Part shown: positions 26,397 to 34,919 of the stretch, one piece after another | Position numbering within the stretch: the stretch's first letter is position 1 | Layout: each line of letters begins with the position of its first letter | Source: Aquibacillus sediminis | Lineage (GTDB): Bacteria > Bacillota > Bacilli > Bacillales > Amphibacillaceae | Reading direction: 5' to 3' | NCBI RefSeq assembly: GCF_005870085.1 | Contig: NZ_SZNM01000018.1 | Location: 1-64,000, forward strand | DNA length: 64,000 bases | The notes under the pieces: model-generated | What the model saw: only the letters and a program-made list of their open reading frames with translations | Told to the model about the DNA's origin: nothing | Databases searched by the model: none | Made by a program: the position numbers and the translations under genes

Positions 26397-27266
26397 TTAT
26401 TTATAGACAACTTGGAAAATCACGCCAGTATCCAATGTTTGTTTTGGTTCAATCATTAATAATTCCTGTTTCCTATTTAACTCACCTGTCAAAGCTGTCC
26501 AAGGTTCGATACAAACGAAATCCTTCCCTTGTTCCGTCCATAATACCGTATAGTTAAACTCTTGTTCTGTTTTTATTTTTATCTCCTTAGATGGGTCCAT
26601 CTGGGCTGTTAGTTGTTTGTCCTCAGCATCAAGTAAAGCAACAGCCTCAATCATATTCTCCATATCGATCTCACCAGTAAAGTCACGAACTTCTCCATCA
26701 TTATAGTCGATATATTTAGTTGCATCAGTTTGTAAAGTAACTTTTTTAGACTCTGTATAAAAATAAGGATGGAATCCAGGGTAAATCGGCATCGCTTTTT
26801 CTGAAGCATTATAATAGGATTGATCAATCAATAGACGATTACCTTTGACGGTATATGTAAATAATACCTCGAAGTCAAACGGGAAAACACTCTTTGTACC
26901 TATGCTACTTGCAAATCGGATTGTGATCGATGCTTGTTCTTCATCACATGTACTTTCAACAACTTCCCATGGCGTAATACGTGCCAAACCATGGTTGGGC
27001 ATCTCATACGTTTTTCCTTCCCATTCATATTGTCCGTGTTTTAATTGACCTGAAATTGGGAAAAGAATAGGGATACCACCACGAACATTTTGCTTACGAT
27101 CAAACAAGGTTTCTTTATTCAAATAGAGTTGCTGCTTCCCCTCTACTCCAAATTCCGTAATAATTCCACCTCGTTCTGGACATACGGTAATCCATGTTGA
27201 TTCATCCGCATTACTTAGTTGATACATGGTAAATGATTGTTCTTCATATGATTCCATCTTGTACAT
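26397..27266 (-). CDS. Aldose 1-epimerase family protein
   Basis: A 289-residue mutarotase-fold protein. Recognisable blocks are WITVCPERGGIITEFGV, RGGIPILFPISG, the histidine in NHGLARITPWEV, and the second catalytic-type region YPGFHPYF. The set resembles the YeaD/YihR hexose-6-phosphate or aldose epimerases. AAAGGAGC lies 8 bp before the ATG. It is a single gene, and the sugar substrate is unknown. Confidence 0.85.
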   Translation of the reverse strand: MYKMESYEEQSFTMYQLSNADESTWITVCPERGGIITEFGVEGKQQLYLNKETLFDRKQNVRGGIPILFPISGQLKHGQYEWEGKTYEMPNHGLARITPWEVVESTCDEEQASITIRFASSIGTKSVFPFDFEVLFTYTVKGNRLLIDQSYYNASEKAMPIYPGFHPYFYTESKKVTLQTDATKYIDYNDGEVRDFTGEIDMENMIEAVALLDAEDKQLTAQMDPSKEIKIKTEQEFNYTVLWTEQGKDFVCIEPWTALTGELNRKQELLMIEPKQTLDTGVIFQVVYK

Positions 27267-27400
27267 AAAGAATGCTCCTTTACTAAAAGGTTAGTTTAAT
27301 GAAAAAGAAAAGGATGACTCTTTTTATCTATTCTTCATTTATCACTAGATACGATTACAATGTTGGGATTGTGGGACAACAAACCTGTCCCCATGTCCCA

Positions 27401-29092
27401 CTAAAATAATCCGGTTGCTCGTCCTTGTTTGTCTACGTCCATTTGTAGTGCTGCTGGTTGTTTTGGTAGGCCTGGCATCGTTAATACAGTTCCAGTTAAG
27501 GCAACGAGGAATCCAGCACCCACTGATGGGCGTACTTCTCGAACTGTAATATCAAAGTCATTTGGTCGACCAACGAGTGTCGGATCATCAGATAGAGAGT
27601 ATTGTGTTTTTGCCATGCAAATCGGTAAATCACTCCATCCGTTATTCGTAATTTCTGCGATTTCTACTTTTGCTTGCTTCGTAAACTGAACAGATCTAGC
27701 ACCATATACTTTTTGGGCAATGGTAGTGATTTTGTCTTCTATCGGCTGCTCCAAATCATATAACGGTTGGAATCGGGGTTGCTCCTCTTTAAGCAACTGT
27801 ACTAATTTATTTGCTAAATCAGTCCCACCTTCACCGCCATGTTCCCAAACTTCTGTCAAAGCAACTTCCACATGATGTTCCCGGCACCAAGATTCAATAA
27901 AAGCTATTTCCGCATCACTATCTGTTACAAACTTGTTAATCGCAACAATAAATGGCAGGCCAAAAGCTTGAATCGTTTCGAGATGTTTCTTCAAATTACT
28001 GATTCCCGCTTTCAGTGCTTCCACATTTTCTGCTTTTAATTCGTCTTTGGAGACCCCACCATGCATTTTCAAAGCACGTACTGTCGCGACTACCACTACT
28101 GCTTGTGGATCAATCCCCCCCATGCGTGCTTTGATATTCAAAAATTTCTCAGCTCCAAGATCTGCACCAAATCCAGCTTCTGTAACCACATAATCTGCTA
28201 ATTTACTGGCTACTTTTGTGGCAACTAAACTATTACATCCATGTGCAATATTCGCAAATGGCCCCCCATGGATAATTGCTGGTGTATTTTCTAATGTTTG
28301 TACTAAATTTGGTTTTAGTGCATCTTTCAACAACAACGTCAATGCACCTTCCACCCCAATGTCTGCTACTGTTACAGGTGTGCCATTCGCTTGATAACCA
28401 ACCACAATTCGCCCTAGACGCTGGCGTAAATCCGTTAAATCCTCTGCAAGACAAAGAATTGCCATGATTTCAGAGGCAACTGTGATCATAAATCCATCTT
28501 CTCGTGGGACACCTTGTTTCACACCACCAAGTCCGACCATTACCTGCCTTAATGCTCGATCATTTAAGTCTACGACACGCTTCCATACCACACGCCTTGT
28601 GTCAATTTCACACGTGTTTCCTTGGTAAATATGATTATCAATAAAAGAGGACAACGCATTATTAGCAGTCGTTATCGCATGAATATCGCCTGTGAAATGA
28701 AGGTTGATTTCCTCCATTGGCATAACTTGAGCGTGTCCTCCACCACTTGCACCACCTTTTAGCCCCATCGTTGGGCCTAATGATGGCTCACGTAAAGCAA
28801 CAATCGCTTGCTCTCCTATTTTATGTAAAGCTTGTCCTAACCCAACCGTTACTGTTGACTTCCCTTCACCAGCCGGAGTAGGGTTAATCGATGTAACTAA
28901 AATAACTTTTCCGTTTGGTTGATCTTGCAACCGTTCCAGTACTTCAAGCGAAATTTTCGCTTTGTACTTACCGTGTGGCTCCCATTCCTCTGCTTGCAAA
29001 TCTGTCATGTTCACAATGTCTTCTATTGGTTTCATGTTTGCAAGATTTGCAATGTCAATATCTGATTGTACTCGTTTATTATTCGACTTCAT
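27401..29092 (-). CDS. fhs: Formate-tetrahydrofolate ligase
   Basis: A 563-residue enzyme that forms 10-formyl-THF from formate, THF and ATP, feeding purine and formyl-methionine synthesis. The P-loop is [11 protein letters not shown] (near residue 48), then [14 protein letters not shown] and [13 protein letters not shown]. Length fits the family (about 555-560). ATG 29092 is 8 bp after GAGG, and the 21-codon longer frame lacks support. It is a single gene. No THF riboswitch was seen upstream. Confidence 0.96.
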   Translation of the reverse strand: MKSNNKRVQSDIDIANLANMKPIEDIVNMTDLQAEEWEPHGKYKAKISLEVLERLQDQPNGKVILVTSINPTPAGEGKSTVTVGLGQALHKIGEQAIVALREPSLGPTMGLKGGASGGGHAQVMPMEEINLHFTGDIHAITTANNALSSFIDNHIYQGNTCEIDTRRVVWKRVVDLNDRALRQVMVGLGGVKQGVPREDGFMITVASEIMAILCLAEDLTDLRQRLGRIVVGYQANGTPVTVADIGVEGALTLLLKDALKPNLVQTLENTPAIIHGGPFANIAHGCNSLVATKVASKLADYVVTEAGFGADLGAEKFLNIKARMGGIDPQAVVVVATVRALKMHGGVSKDELKAENVEALKAGISNLKKHLETIQAFGLPFIVAINKFVTDSDAEIAFIESWCREHHVEVALTEVWEHGGEGGTDLANKLVQLLKEEQPRFQPLYDLEQPIEDKITTIAQKVYGARSVQFTKQAKVEIAEITNNGWSDLPICMAKTQYSLSDDPTLVGRPNDFDITVREVRPSVGAGFLVALTGTVLTMPGLPKQPAALQMDVDKQGRATGLF

Positions 29093-29500
29093 ATTAATCG
29101 CCTCATTTCGAGTAAAAATCTCAAATTTTGTCAAAATGAAATCAACATTGTCCATTATATCATGGATTGCTTCTTTTTAAGAAGTTGCGAACAAAAATAA
29201 CCCGAATTTCACTAGTTCGTTCATTTTTAAATCTATTATTAATAGTATGAAAGAGATAGAATATTTACCACTTCAAACGCTTCTCTCCGTATATTCGAGC
29301 TGCCCCCTTCTTCACTTTTGAAACAACGACTTAATCAAACCTTATATGATTTTCCTAACTATTAGCTTCAAACCTTCCTCTACTGCTTAGAAACTTCCAT
29401 TATCTCGAGAAAATTAAAGATATAACCGAAGAAACTTACATTTTCTCTATTCGAGTAACTGTCTAAAAATGATTATGCTTCAGTTACCGCGGAATTCCAT
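29093..29500. other. Divergent intergenic region fhs / sigma factor
   Basis: AT-rich DNA with no gene or recognised riboswitch. A small hairpin (CTTCTT/AAGAAG near 29170-29185) lies in the fhs leader. Promoters for both sides must lie here, but none is clear. Confidence 0.4.
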
Positions 29501-29516
29501 TTAAAGGTGCCTTTAA
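29501..29516. promoter_or_regulatory. 16-bp perfect palindrome before the lone sigma gene
   Basis: TTAAAGG-TG-CCTTTAA lies 16 bp before the ATG and just ahead of the AGAGG ribosome site. It may be an operator or a translation-blocking hairpin. Confidence 0.4.
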
Positions 29517-29531
29517 TGAAAGAGGCAAATT

Positions 29532-30044
29532 ATGGTTGAACGGAACATGAATAATTTTGAAACGATTGTCAAAGATTATGAAAAAATGATCTATCGGATC
29601 ATTCACAAACTAGGGATTCGTGATACTGATCATGCATTTTATCAAGAAGGACTGATTGCGCTGTGGAAGGCTGTTGAGAAGTATGATCCAGCTCGAGGGG
29701 CATTTTCAAGTTATGCTTACTTTTTAATCGAGAAAGCTATGATTAGTCTGATTCGTAAAAATAACCATCAAATCCAACAACAACATGACTATGTTACGAA
29801 CCTACTTGTAAATAATGAGGATTATTGTACGTATGCTGAAATGGGGATGGATCCTTATCTCTTACAATCTATTCGTCAGCAATTAACCAAAAAACAGTGG
29901 TACTGGTTTTCATTATTCATACTAAAAGATTTATCCATTTATGAGATTGCTATCCAGGAAGACGTCACAATTGATGCCGTTAAAAACTGGGCACGTCTTG
30001 CAAAACCAAAACTTAGGAACCTATTAAAAGACTACCACGATTAA
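29532..30044 (+). CDS. Small sigma-70 family sigma factor
   Basis: A 170-residue protein with region 2 in residues 8-80 (FYQEGLIALWKAVEKYDPARG is the core-binding helix, SSYAYFLIEKAM the -10 recognition part) and region 4 near 115-165 (LSIYEIAIQEDVTIDAVKNWARL). Region 3 is missing, as in extracytoplasmic-function and SigH/ComX-like factors. AGAGG precedes the ATG at 6 bp. No anti-sigma gene is adjacent, which differs from the pair at 38.8 kb. The regulon is unknown. Confidence 0.82.
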   Translation: MVERNMNNFETIVKDYEKMIYRIIHKLGIRDTDHAFYQEGLIALWKAVEKYDPARGAFSSYAYFLIEKAMISLIRKNNHQIQQQHDYVTNLLVNNEDYCTYAEMGMDPYLLQSIRQQLTKKQWYWFSLFILKDLSIYEIAIQEDVTIDAVKNWARLAKPKLRNLLKDYHD

Positions 30045-30269
30045 TGTCTAGCGCTTTTCTATTTTTAAAAAATAACAAATTCAAAAAACATATGTGCGAA
30101 CAGTCATAATCTTTACAATAATTTCACTATTCCTACTTATTGTACAGGTGTTTAAATTATCGCTGATGCCCTTTATAATGTATCTTGTTCTAAAAACACT
30201 TGTCTTACAATTCGAATTGTCAGAACATTTTTTATTCGATTTCCCCAAAGGACGAAAGGAGCTAGACCA

Positions 30270-31796
30270 ATGAAAAATAAACGACCCGGATTTTTTCAGC
30301 GTTCATTAGACCGCGTTGAATATATTGGGAACAAACTTCCCCATCCAATTACATTGTTCGCCTTATTGGCAATTGCTGTTGTTGTGATTTCAGCGATCGT
30401 TTCCGCCACAGGGGTTCGTGTGGAACACCCTGGAGAGGAAGGAACGTTCGTTGAAGTCACAAACTTAATGAGCGCAGAAGGAATAAAATATATTTTCACG
30501 AGCATGGTGGATAACTTTATTAACTTCGCACCACTGGGCGTTGTATTAGCGACCATGCTAGGGATTGGTGTTGCTGAACGAACAGGGCTGATCAGTGCCT
30601 GTTTACGCGGATTTGTATTATCCATTCCGAAGAGTTTAATTACAGCAGGCTTAGTATTTGCTGGTGTTATGTCAAGTGTAGCATCTGACGCTGGTTATGT
30701 CGTGTTACCACCACTTGGAGCGGTAATCTTTGCGGCATTAGGTAGACATCCGCTTGCCGGACTTGCTGCTGCCTTTGCTGGGGTTTCTGCAGGATTTAGT
30801 GCCAACCTTCTATTATCTGCAACAGACGCGATGTTAGGAGAAATGACAATTGATGCTGCCGCTATTTGGGATCCAGCTTATGCAGAAACAATGAACATTG
30901 CAATGAACTATTACTTTATTATTGTATCTGTTTTCTTACTTACTCTTGTCGGTGCATGGGTAACAGAAAAGGTTATCGAGCCTCGATTAGGAGAGTATAA
31001 AGGCGAATATAAAGAAGACCTTAAAGGGCTTGATGGGATCGAGAAAAAAGGGCTATTGTTTGCAGCTCTATCCCTTTTAGTTGGATTAGTTCTAACTGCA
31101 TTGTTAATTGTGCCAGAAGGTGCTCCATTACGTGGTGATAATGGCGAAATTATTCAATCACCATTTATGAGTTCGTTAGTACCTGTGATTATGTTCTTAT
31201 TCTTTATTCCTGGTGTGGTATACGGAATTGTAACCAAGAATATTAAAAATGATAAAGATGTAGCAAATCAGTTAAGTGATACAATGGCATCGATGGGCAT
31301 GTTTATTGTCTTAGCATTCACGGCTGGACAATTTGTTGCCTACTTCGCGGAATCAAACATGGGACTTGTCATTGGAGTTTATGGTGCTGAATTTTTACAA
31401 AGTATTAATCTTTCAGGAATTCCACTCATCATTTTATTCATTGTTATAGCCGGAATCATCAACTTATTCATTGGTAGTGCTTCGGCAAAATGGGCAATGA
31501 TGGCACCTGTATTCGTACCAATCATGATGCAACTTGGGTATTCACCTGAAATGACGCAAATGGCTTATCGGATTGCCGATTCAACAACCAATATTATTTC
31601 GCCATTAATGACGTATTTTGCCATCATTATTGCATTTGCGCAAAAGTATGATAAAAATATGGGAATTGGTACATTAATTTCTGTTATGTTCCCATACTCT
31701 ATCTTCTTTATGATATCTTGGACGTTAATGCTAATTGTTTGGATGTTATTTGGTGTTGACCTTGGACCAGGATCTGGAATTTTATATAATAATTAA
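30270..31796 (+). CDS. AbgT family transporter
   Basis: A 508-residue carrier with about 11-12 spans. It opens with VEYIGNKLPHPITLFALLA and has the family blocks VASDAGYVVLPPLGA, PLAGLAAAFAGVSAGFSANLL and SSKW-like GSASAKWAMMAPVFVP. AbgT proteins import p-aminobenzoyl-glutamate or export folate-related drugs such as sulfonamides. AAAGGAGC precedes the ATG. No aminobenzoyl-glutamate hydrolase (abgAB) is close, so direction and substrate are open. Single gene. Confidence 0.92.
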   Translation: MKNKRPGFFQRSLDRVEYIGNKLPHPITLFALLAIAVVVISAIVSATGVRVEHPGEEGTFVEVTNLMSAEGIKYIFTSMVDNFINFAPLGVVLATMLGIGVAERTGLISACLRGFVLSIPKSLITAGLVFAGVMSSVASDAGYVVLPPLGAVIFAALGRHPLAGLAAAFAGVSAGFSANLLLSATDAMLGEMTIDAAAIWDPAYAETMNIAMNYYFIIVSVFLLTLVGAWVTEKVIEPRLGEYKGEYKEDLKGLDGIEKKGLLFAALSLLVGLVLTALLIVPEGAPLRGDNGEIIQSPFMSSLVPVIMFLFFIPGVVYGIVTKNIKNDKDVANQLSDTMASMGMFIVLAFTAGQFVAYFAESNMGLVIGVYGAEFLQSINLSGIPLIILFIVIAGIINLFIGSASAKWAMMAPVFVPIMMQLGYSPEMTQMAYRIADSTTNIISPLMTYFAIIIAFAQKYDKNMGIGTLISVMFPYSIFFMISWTLMLIVWMLFGVDLGPGSGILYNN

Positions 31797-31803
31797 CTCT
31801 TTA

Positions 31804-31840
31804 AACACCCAAAACCGAGTTTGGTTATGGGTGTTTTTTT
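31804..31840 (+). terminator. Terminator of the abgT-like gene
   Basis: AACACCCA and TGGGTGTT form the stem, followed by eight Ts. Confidence 0.87.
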
Positions 31841-31850
31841 TATCGCCCAT

Positions 31851-32969
31851 TTAACAATCTTCTAACGATCGAACCAGATACATCACATGCTTGGTTTGTT
31901 CGTATAATAGTTCCCCGGCATGTTCTATACACGCTTCTAATGTCATTGGTCTGTTCATAATGGAGAAACAACCTGTGAATTTATCATGTAAAGCCTCTGC
32001 CCCATTTCCAAGGCTGCCAGAAATTAACAGAACTTTCTTATTATGCTTTTTAGCTAAATCAGCAATATGAGCGGGCGCCTTTCCGTACAGTGTTTGTTCA
32101 TCACTTTGGCCTTCTCCAGTAATGATGAGATCTGCTTGTCGGATCGCTTGTTCTACTTTGCCAATTTCGGCTATTACGTTTGCACCTGGTTTTAACGTAG
32201 CCCCTAAGGTTAACAACGCAAAACCTAACCCACCAGCCGCACCAGCACCAGGCAAATCCCGCTTCTCTTCATCCACTAATTTTGCAAAATATGCATGTGC
32301 ATGATCATATCGTGTTACTTGTTCTGCGCTTGCTCCTTTTTGCGGACCGTACACTGCACTAGCACCTGTTTGCCCTGTAAGTGGATTATCCACATCACAT
32401 GCTACTTGTATACTTACCTGCTGCAAACGCGGATCTAAACCTGTTAAATCTAACTGATCAATGTCCAATAAATCATGGCCTTTATAACCTAATTTGGCTC
32501 CAGTTCGTGACCATGCCTTCATTCCTAAAGCTTGAAACATGCCAAAGCCAACATCATTGGTTGCGCTACCACCCAAGCCTATAATAAAGGAGCGACACCC
32601 CTTATCTAAGGCATCCATCATGACTTGCCCTATCCCATATGTCGTAGTCCGATCTGGATCTCGTTGTTCACTTGGTACTTGCACAAGTCCAGCAACACTA
32701 GCAACTTCAATCACCGCTGTTTGATCATTTAATATGGCATAGTTTGTTTCAATGTCTGCACCTAATGGCCCTTTACAAGTTAGCTGGATGCGTCTTCCTC
32801 CAACTGAAGTTAAAAAGGCGTCAATCGTCCCTTCTCCTCCATCCGCCATTGGTTTCATCACACATCGATCATTAGCTTCTGTATCGTTAACTGCTTTGCG
32901 GATTATATTGGCAGCTTCCAGTGAGGTTAAACTTCCTTTAAATGAATCTGGTGCAATAACAATATTCAA
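31851..32969 (-). CDS. Glycerate kinase (GlxK/GarK family)
   Basis: A 372-residue kinase that phosphorylates D-glycerate. Blocks: NIVIAPDSFKGSLTSLEAA at the N-terminus, KPMADGGEGTIDAF, GLGGSATNDVGFGMFQALG and ITGEGQSDEQTLYGKAP. The TTG at 32969 lies 5 bp behind GGAGGG and gives the family-typical N-terminus, whereas the ATG six codons upstream would itself overlap that ribosome site. It is a single gene; no glyoxylate or tartronate genes are adjacent. Confidence 0.92.
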   Translation of the reverse strand: MNIVIAPDSFKGSLTSLEAANIIRKAVNDTEANDRCVMKPMADGGEGTIDAFLTSVGGRRIQLTCKGPLGADIETNYAILNDQTAVIEVASVAGLVQVPSEQRDPDRTTTYGIGQVMMDALDKGCRSFIIGLGGSATNDVGFGMFQALGMKAWSRTGAKLGYKGHDLLDIDQLDLTGLDPRLQQVSIQVACDVDNPLTGQTGASAVYGPQKGASAEQVTRYDHAHAYFAKLVDEEKRDLPGAGAAGGLGFALLTLGATLKPGANVIAEIGKVEQAIRQADLIITGEGQSDEQTLYGKAPAHIADLAKKHNKKVLLISGSLGNGAEALHDKFTGCFSIMNRPMTLEACIEHAGELLYEQTKHVMYLVRSLEDC

Positions 32970-33217
32970 CAAATCCCTCCGTTTCATCCGTGCCTTTTTT
33001 CGTTTCTTATCTATAGCGTCTAGGTGTGGATTGACCTAAACAATAGACATGTTTTACATTAAATGCTGATTTTCAATTAGTCAAAGAACTTACTACTGAA
33101 AGTCAATTAGATGACAACATTACGAACAAAACTGTATAATTAAACTTTGGTTAAAAGCTAAATGAGTGTGTAAAATAAGTGAAGACACTCTCTTATTGAG
33201 TATAAGGAGGAAATAAA

Positions 33218-33715
33218 ATGTTAAAAGGTTTATTTAAGAAAAAAGAGGATAATTCTCCTGTAGAATTAGTAGCTCCTTTAACAGGGGAAGCAATTGAATT
33301 AGAAAATGTCCCTGACCAAGTATTTTCTGAAAAAATGATGGGTGACGGCATAGCTATAAAACCTACAGATAGTAAAGTTGTATCTCCAATTGATGGAGAA
33401 GTTTACGATGTATTCGAAACGAAACATGCTATCTCTCTTCGTTCCGATCAAGGGATTGAATTATTAATTCACATGGGATTAGAAACCGTTAACTTAAAAG
33501 GGGAAGGTTTTGAAATCATGGTGTCTAAGGGACAAAAAATAAGTAAAGGTAGTCCATTAGCTAACTTCGACATTGATAAAATGAAAGAACTTGAAGTTGA
33601 AACAGTTACTCCTATCATCTTATTAAATGGAGATAACTTTAAAATTGATGAACGAAAGTCGAACGAAAATGTTGAAGCTGAACAAGCTGGACTATTGACG
33701 ATTTCAAAGAAATAA
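33218..33715 (+). CDS. PTS EIIA component, glucose type (free-standing)
   Basis: A 165-residue EIIA-Glc domain. The phosphorylated histidine is in IELLIHMGLETVNLKGEGF (residue about 88), and the partner histidine in FETKHAISLRS (near 71). TAAGGAGG precedes the ATG. No EIIBC is attached or adjacent. Because the MurP protein at 47850-49292 has only EIIB and EIIC domains, this free EIIA could phosphorylate it, as Crr does for MurP in E. coli. That link is an inference. Confidence 0.93.
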   Translation: MLKGLFKKKEDNSPVELVAPLTGEAIELENVPDQVFSEKMMGDGIAIKPTDSKVVSPIDGEVYDVFETKHAISLRSDQGIELLIHMGLETVNLKGEGFEIMVSKGQKISKGSPLANFDIDKMKELEVETVTPIILLNGDNFKIDERKSNENVEAEQAGLLTISKK

Positions 33716-33726
33716 TGTTATATGAA

Positions 33727-33760
33727 AACGCAATCCCTTTGGCGGATTGCGTATTTTTAC
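33727..33760 (+). terminator. Terminator of the EIIA gene
   Basis: ACGCAATCC and GGATTGCGT form a 9-bp stem followed by ATTTTT. Confidence 0.85.
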
Positions 33761-33818
33761 TAGTGAGCGATTATTTGTGATAATTGTTCACCAAATGCTG
33801 CCAATGGACAGAGTGGAG

Positions 33819-33948
33819 CGGACATTTGATCCTTTATTTACCCCAAAAAAAGTCTTTTTAGCCTTTGGACGGACATCTATTCCTTTATTTGCATACAATC
33901 AGGTTGATTTACTCTAAACTTGATCATTTAAGGAACTAGATGTCCGCT
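33819..33948. repeat. Two direct 51-bp units plus an inverted copy
   Basis: CGGACAT followed by TCCTTTATTT occurs at 33819 and 33870, 51 bp apart. An inverted copy, AAGGAACTAGATGTCCG, ends near 33948 and can pair with the second unit. There is no gene between 33716 and 34218. Confidence 0.7.
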
Positions 33949-34218
33949 CGCCCACGACATACAGCCTAAATTGGAAAAATAACGCACTCTATGTCCTTTT
34001 CAAATGAACCTACTCCATCATTTCATCAATTTTGTCCAATAACCCAATATACAACCTTTCACCTATTAGTAGTGTATTCTAGTGTCAATTTTTGTATTTT
34101 TCTGAATATAAACGAAGATTTTCTTACTAGTCCATTGAATTACGATCTAAAACGTGGTATTTTATTAAACAATATACCAAATTTCCTAACTTAAAAATTA
34201 TATGTAGGAGGGGTTTTG

Positions 34219-34758
34219 ATGAATCGAAAGGTAACTTTAGAAAATCTCTTTGTACATCCAATTGTTCAAAAGTATGTTGGCCGGTCTGGCATGGCACATG
34301 CGATTCGCGTTGCAGAGAAAGCCTTTCATATAGCAATAAAAACGAATGTTAATCCTGACTTAGCAGCAAAGGCTGGTTTACTCCACGATATTGGGCATTA
34401 TGAATGGTACCAAAATGGCAAATGGGATTATCAACAATACAAACAAAATGACATCCACGCCATCAAAGGATCCGCTCGTGCCCATAAGTTACTAGTTCGT
34501 TGTGGTGAGGACTTACAGCCAGCCAAGGAAATTGCGCTAGCCGTTCTGCTTCATACCGACTCTTATTTACCTGAGGGGGATTTACAATTAACACCGTTAC
34601 AGAATGTTGTTGCTCAAGCCGACCATGCTGATGAAGAACCTGGTGGCAATCATCATTATCGTCGAATTGATGAAGCTACTGCACTAAGTCGCATACAGAA
34701 GTTGGATTTAAAAATTAATCAGCACCTCCTTTCACACGATCTTGAGCAAACGAGTTAA
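34219..34758 (+). CDS. HD-domain phosphohydrolase
   Basis: A 179-residue protein of the HD superfamily. The metal site is formed by HAIRVAEKA (first His), LLHDIGHYEW (HD pair), AIKGSARAH (third His) and ADHAD (final Asp). AGGAGGGG lies 5 bp before ATG 34219; a TTG one codon earlier is in frame. Similar small HD proteins hydrolyse nucleotides or act on phosphate esters, and the substrate is unknown. Single gene. Confidence 0.85.
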   Translation: MNRKVTLENLFVHPIVQKYVGRSGMAHAIRVAEKAFHIAIKTNVNPDLAAKAGLLHDIGHYEWYQNGKWDYQQYKQNDIHAIKGSARAHKLLVRCGEDLQPAKEIALAVLLHTDSYLPEGDLQLTPLQNVVAQADHADEEPGGNHHYRRIDEATALSRIQKLDLKINQHLLSHDLEQTS

Positions 34759-34871
34759 TTTTGCTTCACACATCTTCCCCTTCTGTTTTTAAGTCCATCT
34801 CGGTTGATTCACTCTCTTTTTTCGGCCGAATCTGCCGGGACAGACTTTATCCCCTAGAAAATTCCTTAATA

Positions 34872-34910
34872 AATAAAGTGCGCATTCACTTTTTAAGCAA
34901 ATGCGCACTT
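34872..34910 (-). terminator. Terminator of the Ca2+ ATPase gene
   Basis: AAGTGCGCATT and AATGCGCACTT form an 11-bp stem. On the minus strand it is followed by TATTTATT, directly after the ATPase stop. Confidence 0.75.
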
Positions 34911-34919
34911 CCCCTTCAT

